IMG/VR virus record: IMGVR_UViG_3300046683_000224 | Location: 1-20,412 of that record | Source of the DNA: a virus | Length of the DNA: 20,412 bases | Strand: one strand, 5' to 3' | In this document: piece by piece, positions 1-7,718 of the stretch | Position numbering within the stretch: position 1 is the stretch's first letter | Layout of the letters: each line of letters opens with the position of its first letter | Program-made: the position numbers and the translations under genes | The notes under the pieces: model-generated | Told to the model about the DNA's origin: nothing | Database searches by the model: none | Seen by the model: the letters and a program-made list of their open reading frames with translations, nothing else

Positions 1-751
1 AATAGAATTTCGGCGGCAGCGGTGGCGTCTTCGGCAGCTCGCCGTTTGTTCCCAACGCCTTCGGGCGGCCAGTCGCGAAGTCGGCAAATTTGTTGGCGCC
101 GATGCCGCTAACGCCCAGATCGAGCCAGAATTCGGCGACCGAATAGAACGGCGGGCCTGGCTCGGAATACAGGAAGTTTTCGAGAAACACGATGTGGGTG
201 TGAAAATTGTTCGGCGCATCCGTCAGCGCGGCGTCAGTCGGACCCGTTTTCCACTCGACGACGAACGGCGGCCCGGCGCCACTCACGGCAGCGCTGACGC
301 CGGCTGGGAGGCCGTTCACGGTCATCGTTTGCGAGCCGTCGTGAGTATTCCACTCGATATAGAAATGATACCACGGCACGGGATCGAGGATGTCCGTGGT
401 GACCCAATCGATGTCAGCGGGTGGAGTCGTGGTGCCATACGCATTCGCCGCCCAGAGATGCTCCATTTTTACCGCCTCGGGACCGCTTGCCATCGTGACC
501 CGGATTGCCCCGCCGACGCCGCTGTCTACCAATGCGTTCGTGCTAATGACCGGCGACGATATAGTCAGTCCCTTGACCCAGAACGAGCAAACGCCTTTGT
601 CGCTGTCGCCGATGTCGGCAACCGCGCGCTCGATATAGAGGATCTGCCCCTCCTTCCACTGCACCGCCCCGGTGCCGCCCCAGTGCACTGCCTGGATCGG
701 CTCGGCCGGGTGCTCCTGATAAGGCCGGGCGACGGAGCCATAGCCGATCAC
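1..751 (-). CDS. Lectin-like tail fibre or tail-tip protein, C-terminus cut by window
   Basis: The reading frame starts at GTG (751-749), which overlaps the stop of the upstream gene as GTGA, and stays open for 250 codons to the left window edge, so the C-terminus is missing. The middle of the protein (about residues 120-185) reads WYHFYIEWNTHDGSQTMTVNG-like, a strand pattern typical of concanavalin A-like/LamG lectin folds. The end (FADFATGRPKALGTNGELP) resembles the aspartate- and glycine-rich signature often seen in phage fibres with such lectin domains. Being the last of the tail-tip cluster, it probably sits at the distal tail and binds host surface glycan; that role is inferred. The internal ATG in another frame at about 543-926 is a shadow. 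No Shine-Dalgarno is needed if translation is coupled. Confidence 0.72.
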   Translation of the reverse strand, partial: MIGYGSVARPYQEHPAEPIQAVHWGGTGAVQWKEGQILYIERAVADIGDSDKGVCSFWVKGLTISSPVISTNALVDSGVGGAIRVTMASGPEAVKMEHLWAANAYGTTTPPADIDWVTTDILDPVPWYHFYIEWNTHDGSQTMTVNGLPAGVSAAVSGAGPPFVVEWKTGPTDAALTDAPNNFHTHIVFLENFLYSEPGPPFYSVAEFWLDLGVSGIGANKFADFATGRPKALGTNGELPKTPPLPPKFY

Positions 752-1254
752 GGGGCCGGCTCGGTGTATTTGTACTCAACGGTTTCCGTCGTCTTCTTCG
801 GCGGCATTTCCCCAGGGGCAGCCGGCCGGAACAATTTCTGCTTTGCGGGATCGAGTGCTGCCATACCTGGCGGCGTCGGGGCCGAGGTGTTAGGCCCGGC
901 GCTCGACTTCGCCTCGAACGTGTCAAAAGTGATTTGATCGGCCCGTTTGACTTCGATGTATTGCGACGGGTCGTCCGGGTTCTCCACGCGGATGGGCCTC
1001 TCCACCCGCTTTTTCTCCGTTTTCTTAACGTTAAAATCCACAGTCGGCATCTGCTGCGGGCTCGGCAGGTTGCCGACCGTGCCCCAGCACAACAGCCCCG
1101 GCGGCGTCTCGCCTTCCAGCGGCACCGGCAGCTTTGGGATGCGGTAGCCGCGGAAGGTTTTCGACGCAGTGCTGATCGGCGGCAATATCTCCAGTTGCCG
1201 CTTGTACGCCATCCATGTCGGCAGTCCGGTGCCGCCGTAACCCGAGGCCGGCAT
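748..1254 (-). CDS. Tail-tip accessory protein, unknown function
   Basis: This 168-residue protein starts at ATG 1254-1252, sharing one base with the stop of the hub gene (TGATG), and ends in GTGA overlapping the fibre gene. I do not recognise a domain. The N-terminal half is rich in proline and glycine (IPKLPVPLEGETPPG) and the C-terminal half is charged and low in complexity, with a lysine-rich stretch (FNVKKTEKKRVERPIRV) and a proline-rich tail. No signal peptide or membrane segment is seen. The composition suggests an extended linker-like protein joining the hub to the fibre, but the only support for a tail role is its place between those genes. Confidence 0.75.
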   Translation of the reverse strand: MPASGYGGTGLPTWMAYKRQLEILPPISTASKTFRGYRIPKLPVPLEGETPPGLLCWGTVGNLPSPQQMPTVDFNVKKTEKKRVERPIRVENPDDPSQYIEVKRADQITFDTFEAKSSAGPNTSAPTPPGMAALDPAKQKLFRPAAPGEMPPKKTTETVEYKYTEPAP

Positions 1255-3107
1255 CAGGCCGCCGCCTCGAGGTCGATCCGCCGCGGGATCGGCAGCGGGT
1301 CGATGACAGGCGTGAACACCGTCTCGAAATTCATTCCGGCGACCGGCACCAGCTTGACGCAGATGTGCGACGGATATTGCTTCAGCGCGTCGATCGGGTC
1401 GGAAACGGAGCTAACGACCGTGGTCTGCTCGTCCATGCCGCCGGTCAGGGTGATGTATTCGACCGCGGTATGCTCGTCGAGCGTTTGCAGGTTTACGCCG
1501 TCGTCGGATATCGGGAAGTCGTCCAGCGTCTGATAGACGAGGTCGCCCGTGGGCAGCGTGATCTCGGCGCCCGTAGCTTGCTGGTAGCCTGCGGCGACGT
1601 ATCCGTTGTCCACATAGGTCGGCGTCCCGGCCGCAGCCGACACCGTGCCGTTGCGGCCGATAGCGCACCCGATGGTGAGGCCGACCGAGAAATCGCCCGT
1701 CCCGCTGGCGGCGAACTCGTATGAGATGATCTTGCCGAACGCCTCCCCGCCCGGCAGCCGGTAGTCGATAACGTGCGCGTTGTGGCGCAGCGTGGCGGCA
1801 ATGCCGGTGGCCCACGGCACCCGGCACGACACCTCGACCGCACGCGCCCGCCGCCGCAGCTCGGTGCGGCCGAGCAGCAGCAGATACTGCATCGAGAGGT
1901 TGCCGCGGTCGGTGTTGAGATAGCTCGCCCGCCGGATGTCGCTGATCGGCATAGCGCCGGCCTCGTCCGGCTCGGTCACCGTGTCCTGCGCGTTGACGCT
2001 GATCGTCTGCTTGTTTTCCTCCAGCACCTCGACCAAGAGCGGCTGGATGTCGGCGACCATCGTGCACAGCACCTTCTCGGTGCGCGGCCGGTCGGCCAGC
2101 CAGTTGAAATAGGTCCGCTGCCGCAAGCCGGCCACCGGGAAGTCGACGAAGTAATCGGTATAGCTGTCGAAGTAGGTAAACGACGTACCGTATTTGGAAT
2201 AAAGCGCGCCGCTGTCCGTGGATGGCAGGCCGAATTCGTCGAATGAACCCTCGGGCGGCGGCGACAATGCCCGATACTCGACATGGTAGTTGTATTTCTT
2301 AAACGTCTTCGGCGCTTCCTCGACGTAGGTGTTCGCCGATACGCTCCACCCGCCGCTGATTTCGGCCCCGGCTTTCGGCCAATCCGACATGAGCCCGTCG
2401 CCGGTCAGCGACGAGATCACGCCCGAGCGCGGCCAGGTGTAGATGCTTTTCTCGAAGTCGAAGGCGTGCTGTATCCGCCAAGTCAGATCGATGGTGCCAG
2501 TCCCGCCCTGCGTCCACGCCAGCGTGCCCTCGATGTCGACGCGGGCCAGCGGCGGCTCGGTATAGCTCGCCGAGAAATCGTCGTAGAGGTGGTCGGCCTC
2601 GCCGATGGTGAGGGTACCGTCCTCGCCGGTCAGCTCGTCGCTGTGCGTCAGCTCGTGCGTGCAGCGGTCGATGTGCCAGCGCGTGCCGTAGCCAGTCAGC
2701 ACGCTGTCGGGATCGGTCAGTCCGCCGGCGATCCATACGGGGTCCCACCACGGCAATATCTTGAGCGTCTCGGCATAGGCGGCTTTCGTCGCGTCGAAGC
2801 CGAGCGGCCGGGCGGCGAACAGCAGCCGCACCGCCTCGCCGTCGATCGACTCGGGCACCGCGGCGATGCGCCCGTGAAACAGTGGCACGATTGCCGTGCC
2901 GTTATCCCAGCTTAGCCAGCACCACGCTTGCCGGCCGGTTGCGATTAAACCCTCGCGCGGGTTGATCACGGTGAGCGTCAGCCCGGCGAAGTCGCCCTCG
3001 GATTGGCTCACTGACAGGCTAGTGATAGCCTCGTCTTCGCGGTTGTGGACTGTATCGTCGAACGGCTCGCCCGCATCCGAATATGCGAAATAGAACGGAC
3101 CGGGCAT
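1254..3107 (-). CDS. Central tail-tip hub (baseplate-hub-like) protein
   Basis: The 617-residue protein follows the tape measure and a 143-residue tail protein, the usual place for the tail hub of siphoviruses and gene transfer agents. The N-terminus (FYFAYSDAGEPFD, then SLSVSQSEGDFAGLTLTVIN) has the beta-strand style of gp27/gp44-type hub domains, with a small barrel-like part around residues 80-115 (VPLFHGRIAAVPESIDGEAV). The segment around residues 400-480 (RARAVEVSCRVPW, then GKIISYEFAASGTGDFSVGLTIG) resembles the hub domain that repeats ring contacts. Start is ATG 3107-3105; there is no clear ribosome site, but a TGA overlaps it as TGATG. Residues about 121-132 (DPVWIAGGLTDP) recur as an inverted relic just upstream of this gene. 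Hub assignment is by position and style, not by a catalytic motif. Confidence 0.82.
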   Translation of the reverse strand: MPGPFYFAYSDAGEPFDDTVHNREDEAITSLSVSQSEGDFAGLTLTVINPREGLIATGRQAWCWLSWDNGTAIVPLFHGRIAAVPESIDGEAVRLLFAARPLGFDATKAAYAETLKILPWWDPVWIAGGLTDPDSVLTGYGTRWHIDRCTHELTHSDELTGEDGTLTIGEADHLYDDFSASYTEPPLARVDIEGTLAWTQGGTGTIDLTWRIQHAFDFEKSIYTWPRSGVISSLTGDGLMSDWPKAGAEISGGWSVSANTYVEEAPKTFKKYNYHVEYRALSPPPEGSFDEFGLPSTDSGALYSKYGTSFTYFDSYTDYFVDFPVAGLRQRTYFNWLADRPRTEKVLCTMVADIQPLLVEVLEENKQTISVNAQDTVTEPDEAGAMPISDIRRASYLNTDRGNLSMQYLLLLGRTELRRRARAVEVSCRVPWATGIAATLRHNAHVIDYRLPGGEAFGKIISYEFAASGTGDFSVGLTIGCAIGRNGTVSAAAGTPTYVDNGYVAAGYQQATGAEITLPTGDLVYQTLDDFPISDDGVNLQTLDEHTAVEYITLTGGMDEQTTVVSSVSDPIDALKQYPSHICVKLVPVAGMNFETVFTPVIDPLPIPRRIDLEAAA

Positions 3108-3178
3108 CAGTGGGAAATTTTCATGAGACGATTGCCGCGCTCGTGAATTAGTGTGCGTAGGGGCCGGGGCCTCATTGA

Positions 3179-3232
3179 AGCTACGATCCGGTGTGGATTG
3201 CCGGCGGGCTGAGCGACCCGCATTTCCCCGGC
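3179..3232 (+). pseudogene. Inverted fragment of a hub-like tail gene
   Basis: In the gap between the hub gene and the 143-residue tail gene, the plus strand reads SYDPVWIAGGLSDPHFPG with no start and an in-frame TGA just before it (3176-3178). The hub protein on the minus strand contains WWDPVWIAGGLTDPDS. Over the 12 core codons (3185-3220) 11 residues are identical, 28 of 36 bases match, and all mismatches but one are at third codon positions. That pattern means both copies evolved as protein-coding sequence before this one was inverted and stranded, so it is a relic of a diverged relative, not a recent copy. It appears non-functional. Confidence 0.7.
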
Positions 3233-3234
3233 CC

Positions 3235-3666
3235 TCACGCTTCCTCCAAATCGAGCGACCAATCTGTCATCGCGCCGTACTCGTCGCGGCTGACGCTGTA
3301 CTGGATGACGCGCATCGATAACTGCGGACGGTAATACGTCCATGCCCCACTGGTGCGCGACGAGCCGGCGACGATAGTGCGCCCGGCTGTCCCGCCGGCC
3401 GTCTTAAACCCAAGTTCAGCAATGCAATTCACGACCAACAACATGCCGGGCCAGATGCCATCGAGTGCAGGCGTCTCGGTGTCGTTGCAACGGATGCTGC
3501 TTTTGTAGCGCCGCATCTGGCTCGGGCTCAAGTCGATCAGCGCGCCGTTGACCGTCCGCGCCATGACGCTGGTCGCGTCGATCGGATCGAGCGTCTGCGT
3601 TGCCCCGCGGGCCGAATAGTCGGGAATGCCCGGCCCGGATATCTCCAGCACCGTGTTCGCCGCCAT
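3235..3666 (-). CDS. Tail-tip protein between tape measure and hub (distal-tail-like)
   Basis: The 143-residue protein starts at ATG 3666-3664, overlapping the tape-measure stop as TGATG. It is strand-rich, has two cysteines (SIRCNDTETPALDGIWPG and LLVVNCIAELGF) and ends in an acidic tail (DWSLDLEEA). No signal peptide or membrane segment is present. Genes in this place usually encode the distal tail protein or another ring of the tail tip that connects tube and hub; the length is shorter than a typical Dit protein (about 200-300 residues), so a partial distal-tail role or a family-specific adaptor is equally possible. The position is seen; the role is inferred. Confidence 0.78.
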   Translation of the reverse strand: MAANTVLEISGPGIPDYSARGATQTLDPIDATSVMARTVNGALIDLSPSQMRRYKSSIRCNDTETPALDGIWPGMLLVVNCIAELGFKTAGGTAGRTIVAGSSRTSGAWTYYRPQLSMRVIQYSVSRDEYGAMTDWSLDLEEA

Positions 3667-5258
3667 CAGGCCAGCGCCCCCGCCATGCGCCCGGCGCTGA
3701 GCATGCCGGCCCGGCGCGCCTCGCGGGTCAGCCCGCCGACGATCTCGCGGTCGCCGCGCAGTGCAAAGCTACCGCCGGGAAATTGCAGGTTCACCGTCAC
3801 CCCATCGCTGGTCGTCGCCGTCACCATTCCGCCCGCCGCAAACCGCGGCGCCCGCACCAGCCCGCCGGCAGCGTAGCCGAACGGGTTGCGTAGATTGTTC
3901 AATGCCATCATGAAGCGCGGCCCCCAGGCGTCGACTGCCGCGGCTCTCATCACAAATTCGCCATTCGATAGCCGCGCGAGGATGCTGTCGCTGGTGCCGC
4001 TGCCAGGGCCGCGGATGTAGCCGCCCGCCGCGTACGGGACTAAGCCGGGGCTTTGATCTAGCGATGACGGCGGCAAAGGTATGCTTGCTATAAACCTCCC
4101 GGCCGCAGATACGGCGGCGGATATTGCGGCGGTCAACCTGTTCCACTCGGCAATGCTGTCTTTAATGAATCCCGCTGTATCCTTCAGCACGAAGTTGATC
4201 GCCGGGAAAGAGGCGAGCAGTGCATCGATCTTGAGATTGTCCCAGGTGACCTGCAAATCGCCCCACGCCTTGTTGTAATCCTCGATCCGCTTCTGATCTT
4301 CCGGCGAAATTATATTCGCCCCCTGCTGCTTCAGTTGCGCCCACGCCGGGCTGTTGGCGAACGCGACAAGTGCCTTGGTTTCCTTTTCCCAATCCGGCCC
4401 AAACACCGCCGCGCCTAACCCGGCCGCCCGTTCCTTGCTAACTTTCTCCATTTCCTGCACGGCTTGGGCGGCGGCGATGCGCACACCCATAAAGCCGTTT
4501 TCGAGCCTTTTGACGTTGACGCCGAGTTGCCCGAGCGGGTCTGATAGATCCTTGATTGCCGGCTGGCCGCCGCGGATCACTTCGATGAACCTGCCGGTTT
4601 CGCCGCCAAGTCGGATGATGCCGCTGGCCGCGCCCTCGCTGCCGCGCATGACGTTGACTTTCAAGTCATTGCCGAATGCCCCGGCTTTGATGCGGGCCTC
4701 CTGCAACACCTTGGCGAACGTATCCAGCGACGCAGCCGATTGATCGGTGGCGATGCCGGCGCGCAGCATTATTTCCTGATAGGCTTTGACTTCCGATGGC
4801 TTCAGATTGGTGTTGCTGGCCGTCTGCTGGATCTTCTCCAGCCCCTTAACCGTATCGTCGATTGCCTTAGCGAGTTGCTGCGCGCCGACCGTCGCGGCAA
4901 ATCCGGCCAACCCGGCCCGAGCGCCGGCGAAGCTCGTACCAATCGCCTTGATGGCGCCTTCAAACGAGCGAAAGCTGCGCGCGGTGAACGCACTTGCGGT
5001 GCCGACTTCCGCCATCGCTACGGCAGTGCCCTTAAGTTCCTTCTCTAGCGGGACGATCTGCCGGCGCAAGGCTTCGGCGCTGTTTCGCGTTGCCAACAGT
5101 TCAGCGGATGGCGTTGATATCCCGGCCTGCGCCAATCCGCGTGCGAGTGCTCTCGCTTCGTTGTCAAGTTGCTTGAACTGAGCCTTCAGCAAGTCTAGGT
5201 CAGCGCGCGCCTGGTTGGTCTTGGCGATGACGTTAAAGTCGAGATTCGTGCTAGGCAT
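3666..5258 (-). CDS. Tail tape measure protein
   Basis: The 530-residue protein sets tail length and fills the tail tube. It begins with helical, heptad-like sequence (AKTNQARADLDLLKAQFKQL, residues 9-28, then QLDNEARALARGLAQ), has glycine/alanine-rich hydrophobic stretches around residues 97-125 and 380-392, and ends with the motif family seen in many lambda-like tape measures: YAAGGYIRGPGSGTSDSI followed by LARLSNGEFVMRAAAV (about residues 411-445), then a second YAAGGLV and FAAGGMV. Start is ATG 5258-5256, overlapping the chaperone stop by 8 bases. At about 0.15 nm per residue this length would predict a tail near 80 nm, short for a siphovirus. Confidence 0.93.
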   Translation of the reverse strand: MPSTNLDFNVIAKTNQARADLDLLKAQFKQLDNEARALARGLAQAGISTPSAELLATRNSAEALRRQIVPLEKELKGTAVAMAEVGTASAFTARSFRSFEGAIKAIGTSFAGARAGLAGFAATVGAQQLAKAIDDTVKGLEKIQQTASNTNLKPSEVKAYQEIMLRAGIATDQSAASLDTFAKVLQEARIKAGAFGNDLKVNVMRGSEGAASGIIRLGGETGRFIEVIRGGQPAIKDLSDPLGQLGVNVKRLENGFMGVRIAAAQAVQEMEKVSKERAAGLGAAVFGPDWEKETKALVAFANSPAWAQLKQQGANIISPEDQKRIEDYNKAWGDLQVTWDNLKIDALLASFPAINFVLKDTAGFIKDSIAEWNRLTAAISAAVSAAGRFIASIPLPPSSLDQSPGLVPYAAGGYIRGPGSGTSDSILARLSNGEFVMRAAAVDAWGPRFMMALNNLRNPFGYAAGGLVRAPRFAAGGMVTATTSDGVTVNLQFPGGSFALRGDREIVGGLTREARRAGMLSAGRMAGALA

Positions 5259-5442
5259 CGTCGGATAGCTCTTTCAGCGTCGCCTTGATCGCCTTCACGT
5301 CGCCCTGCGCCGCCAGCGTGTTGATGTTGAGCTGTTCGGCAAGCTCTCGGCGCCGCCGATGGGATGCTATGGCCACAAAGGCAGCAGCCTGCCGCGGCGT
5401 ATAGTCCAGAACCTCGCGGGGATTGTGCCCGAGCGCGATCAA
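5251..5442 (-). CDS. Tail assembly chaperone, second (downstream-frame) part
   Basis: The frame encodes 63 residues from a TTG (5442-5440) that overlaps the upstream stop as TTGA. Its core, LGHNPREVLDYTPRQAAAF, matches the style of the short tail chaperones of phages and gene transfer agents (residues followed by TPRE/TPRQ). The frame stays open upstream of the TTG: positions 5490-5443 read PIWQGSGYEYAATAEHL, which runs smoothly into the TTG codon (L) and looks like genuine helix. This suggests that the part is made as a C-terminal extension of the upstream gene through a -1 ribosomal frameshift, as in lambda G/GT, instead of or besides re-initiation at TTG. The tail chaperone pair binds the tape measure before tube assembly. 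Confidence 0.8.
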   Translation of the reverse strand: MIALGHNPREVLDYTPRQAAAFVAIASHRRRRELAEQLNINTLAAQGDVKAIKATLKELSDDA

Positions 5443-5864
5443 GTGCTCGGCCGTGGCGGCATATTCGTAACCACTTCCCTGCCAGATGGGCCGACGACGA
5501 CGGCGCCGCCGAGCAGTCGCGTCAGCCGGTCGAGTAAAGGGGCAGGGCCGTTCGGCATGGTGAGGTCGCGCACCACGAGCAAGCAGTCCATGATCTCGTC
5601 AATAGGCAAAGCGTCGGCGATGGTGTCCTCGGCTTCCGGCTGGCCGGCGGCCGAGGCGATGATCGCCGCCACCGCATCCGGCGCCCCGGCAATCAGCGTG
5701 TCCATGTCCATCTCGGGTGCGCCCTCGACGAACAATTTGCGCAATTCGGGGAAGCGCACGAACAGATCGGCGATGTGGCGCAGGCCGAGGCCGCGCAATT
5801 CGACCTCGCCGCCGTTGATCTGCACCCGGCGGGTCTGCGGGATGATGTCGACGAGCGATACCAT
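5439..5864 (-). CDS. Tail assembly chaperone, first part
   Basis: The 141-residue protein lies between tail tube and tape measure, where siphoviruses encode the tail chaperone. Its N-terminus (DIIPQTRRVQINGGEVELRG) followed by LGLRHIADLFVRFPELRKLF has the beta-then-helix layout common in this group, and a helical middle (PDAVAAIIASAAGQPEAEDT) follows. It ends at TGA 5441-5439 inside a region where the -1 frame is also coding, so a fraction of ribosomes probably continues into the next part. Start ATG 5864-5862 lies 7 bases after the tail-tube stop with no strong ribosome site. The last 15 residues would be replaced in a frameshift product. Confidence 0.86.
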   Translation of the reverse strand: MVSLVDIIPQTRRVQINGGEVELRGLGLRHIADLFVRFPELRKLFVEGAPEMDMDTLIAGAPDAVAAIIASAAGQPEAEDTIADALPIDEIMDCLLVVRDLTMPNGPAPLLDRLTRLLGGAVVVGPSGREVVTNMPPRPST

Positions 5865-5871
5865 CGCGATA

Positions 5872-6414
5872 TCAGGTGCCGAGGAACGCCATCAGCAGGT
5901 TGCGATAGGTCCACTCCTCCATCGTCATCGCGAGGGTGGCGGACTTTTCGGTGATGATCTCCAGGTCTTTCGACCGCACGCCGAGGCGCGAGCTGAAATG
6001 CGCGAGCGTGTTGATAACCGGTGTGAAGGTGAAGACAGGCACATTGCCGATGTCGACATAGGCCGGGTCGGGTGTCAGGCCGGAGGTGATCTGCACCGAG
6101 ACGATGCCCTTGCCGTTGTAGTATTGCGTCACCAGCGGGCTCACCAAGCTTTTGTCCGGGTGCGTGATCGTGCCGAAGACCCCGGTGCTATCCACCAGCA
6201 CCTCGCCGGTGACCTCCAATTGCCCCCATTCGTCTTGCTGGATGACGCCGATCGCGGTACCCGGACGGAACATCACATGGAGTAATTCCATAACGATCTG
6301 CGGGCCTTGGACGTTGGCCCCGGTGAACTTCACCTTCGCGTAAATTTCATTCTGCGCCAGGATATTAAACGTGCCGGGTGTCGCCACCAGCGGCTCGATT
6401 ACCGGATCGGCCAT
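5872..6414 (-). CDS. Major tail tube protein
   Basis: The 180-residue protein is the most likely tail tube subunit, by size, strand-rich composition and place just before the chaperone pair and tape measure. It begins MADPVIEPLVATPGTFNILAQ and contains repeated short beta strands (AKVKFTGANVQGPQIVME, GQLEVTGEVLVDSTGVFG). It has the best ribosome-binding site in the tail module: AGGAGGA on the minus strand at 6427-6421, about 6 bases before ATG 6414-6412. This fits the need for many copies. The C-terminus (KSATLAMTMEEWTYRNLLMAFLG) is helical, as in other tube proteins of gene transfer agent type. The name rests on context more than on a motif. Confidence 0.85.
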   Translation of the reverse strand: MADPVIEPLVATPGTFNILAQNEIYAKVKFTGANVQGPQIVMELLHVMFRPGTAIGVIQQDEWGQLEVTGEVLVDSTGVFGTITHPDKSLVSPLVTQYYNGKGIVSVQITSGLTPDPAYVDIGNVPVFTFTPVINTLAHFSSRLGVRSKDLEIITEKSATLAMTMEEWTYRNLLMAFLGT

Positions 6415-6420
6415 ATGTTT

Positions 6421-6427
6421 TCCTCCT
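6421..6427 (-). promoter_or_regulatory. Strong ribosome-binding site of tail tube gene
   Basis: The minus strand reads AGGAGGA followed by AAACAT and the ATG at 6414. It is a near-perfect Shine-Dalgarno sequence in a module where most other genes rely on overlapping stop and start codons. It overlaps the last codons of the upstream gp10-like gene (stop at 6426). Confidence 0.85.
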
Positions 6428-6923
6428 ATTTCATGACGCTGAAGTCATTGAGTGCCTGCCCTATGGCCGCCTCAAGTTCTGCCTTGATCGCCGGCCTCAT
6501 TGCCGCTGCCGGGCCGCGCAGAAAGCGCCGCGCCTGGATGTGCGGCCGTCGCCGCCGATAGGCGCCGACCGCAACGGTGCCCCTGCGATAGGCGGCGACT
6601 GCCACCGGGCCGCTGCGCCGGGTGCCGGGGCCGCCATATTCGAGCGCACCGAAGGCGGCAGCGATCGACTGCTGCCGGCCGGTGGCTATAATTCGCACCC
6701 GGCCGCGGACAAAGTTCTCGCGCTCGTCGATGTAGGCGTGCGTCCGCGATCGCAGCCGCCCGGTACGTATCGGCTCGGCGGCTTTAACCCGCGCCAGCAA
6801 TTCATTCGTCACCTGGGTTATTGCGGTCTTTAGCGTTGCTTTGAGCTTGTCCGGCAACTGATCGAAATGCAGGCTCAGCCGGGTGATGCTGGATGAATCG
6901 ATGGTCAGGTTGAGATCGCTCAC
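6426..6923 (-). CDS. HK97 gp10-like head-tail joining protein
   Basis: I place the start at GTG 6923-6921, which overlaps the upstream stop as GTGA, giving 165 residues beginning MSDLNLTIDSS; the longer open frame to 7019 runs into the upstream gene and reads as an arginine-rich shadow. The layout is that of the HK97 gp10 family: an N-terminal helical part (LPDKLKATLKTAITQVTNEL), then AEPIRTGRLRSRTHAYI, in which the P-x-x-TG-x-L signature is typical, then an aromatic EYGG segment and a basic C-terminus (QARRFLRGPAAAMRPAIKAE). It acts at the head-tail joint or in tail completion. A run of YRRGTVAVGAYRRRR in the middle makes it unusually basic. Confidence 0.85.
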   Translation of the reverse strand: MSDLNLTIDSSSITRLSLHFDQLPDKLKATLKTAITQVTNELLARVKAAEPIRTGRLRSRTHAYIDERENFVRGRVRIIATGRQQSIAAAFGALEYGGPGTRRSGPVAVAAYRRGTVAVGAYRRRRPHIQARRFLRGPAAAMRPAIKAELEAAIGQALNDFSVMK

Positions 6924-7381
6924 GGCAGCAGGTCGTCGAGTTGGAAGCGGTAGGTGAAAACGATACTCAGATCGATGCGGTATTCTTTGGCCTCGGCATC
7001 TGGTTCCGGCACGATGCAACCTTCGTAACGTATGCCGCCGTTGGAGGTGACGCTTGCGATTAGCGCCGCATCGGTCAGGATCGCGGCGAGCAATCGGTTA
7101 CGGTAGAGCGTTAACAGGCTGCCGGCCTCGCCGCCGCTGTCGCCGCGCACCGCGATGATGATAGTCGGGCGCAATTCCATGAGTTGCTTATGTGACACCG
7201 TCGCCGCCCTGCCATCGGACAGTGCCGCCAAGCCCACCGTTTCGGCCCCGTCGAGGACGATTACGGATGGCCGCAGCATGCCGCTGACATCGAGGCGGTT
7301 GCGATCGGCGGCATTGATGCCGGCAACCGCGCCGCAAACCGTCACCAGCCGCGACAGGATCGCCTCGCGCTGATCAGCCAC
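6920..7381 (-). CDS. Tail terminator (tail completion) protein
   Basis: The 153-residue protein starts with GTG (7381-7379), overlapping the upstream gene by 8 bases. The pattern is that of tail terminators: a helical start (REAILSRLVTVCGAV), a central strand before an acidic loop (SVIVLDGAETV), a strand pair (LRPTIIIAVRGDSG), a helical part (LLTLYRNRLLAAILTDAALI) and a final strand after KEYRIDLSIVFTYRFQLD. Terminators cap the finished tube and bind the head. Its order relative to the gp10-like gene is reversed compared with many HK97-like phages, where gp10 comes first; the two names could therefore be exchanged, although the TGRLR motif of the neighbour argues against it. Confidence 0.78.
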   Translation of the reverse strand: MADQREAILSRLVTVCGAVAGINAADRNRLDVSGMLRPSVIVLDGAETVGLAALSDGRAATVSHKQLMELRPTIIIAVRGDSGGEAGSLLTLYRNRLLAAILTDAALIASVTSNGGIRYEGCIVPEPDAEAKEYRIDLSIVFTYRFQLDDLLP

Positions 7382-7718
7382 GACAGAGCAGGTTCAACCG
7401 GACCAGAGTGCCGCCGTAATAGAGCGGCGCGATCTGCTCGATATTGGACGGGTTGCCGTCGAGGACGATGCGGTCGTCGCGCGACGGCATGCCGAAAGTG
7501 CCGAGCGCCGTCGGGCTGATGATGACGCTGATGTCCTGCACTTCGCCGGCCGCCAAATCCTGCGGCCCGAAGGTGCGGAATTTTGCCGGGCAGGTCACCT
7601 CGGCCGCCACGGTGACGCCGCCGGTGGCGCCATCCACTGCGGTGCGCTGCAACGTCACCGATTGTCCGTAACCGGCAATCGCCGCGTCGAGGCGCCCGAT
7701 CAGGGTTGCCGGGGTCAT
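7374..7718 (-). CDS. Head-tail stopper / adaptor protein
   Basis: The start ATG 7718-7716 overlaps the connector stop as ATGA and gives 114 residues; the much longer open frame to 8183 is antisense-like arginine-rich noise and overlaps the connector gene. The protein reads TLIGRLDAAIAGYGQSVTLQ then a beta-barrel-like core (CPAKFRTFGPQDLAAGEVQD, ISVIISPTALG) and DDRIVLDGNPSNIEQIAPLY. This is the usual layout of SPP1 gp16/HK97-type stoppers, which close the portal channel after packaging. It lies directly after the connector gene as expected. Confidence 0.85.
   Translation of the reverse strand: MTPATLIGRLDAAIAGYGQSVTLQRTAVDGATGGVTVAAEVTCPAKFRTFGPQDLAAGEVQDISVIISPTALGTFGMPSRDDRIVLDGNPSNIEQIAPLYYGGTLVRLNLLCRG

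Noticed and set aside
3107-3343. Minus-strand open frame of 78 codons ending in TGATG at the hub start; a shorter version from ATG 3223 gives 38 residues
   Set aside because: It runs antisense through the inverted hub relic, is arginine- and proline-rich, and has no ribosome site. The TGATG overlap makes a short coupling peptide possible, but the plus-strand relic explains the composition better.
5359-6285. 308-codon plus-strand frame opposite the tail chaperone and tube genes
   Set aside because: Low-complexity Ser/Arg-rich shadow in high-GC DNA; no motif and no ribosome site.
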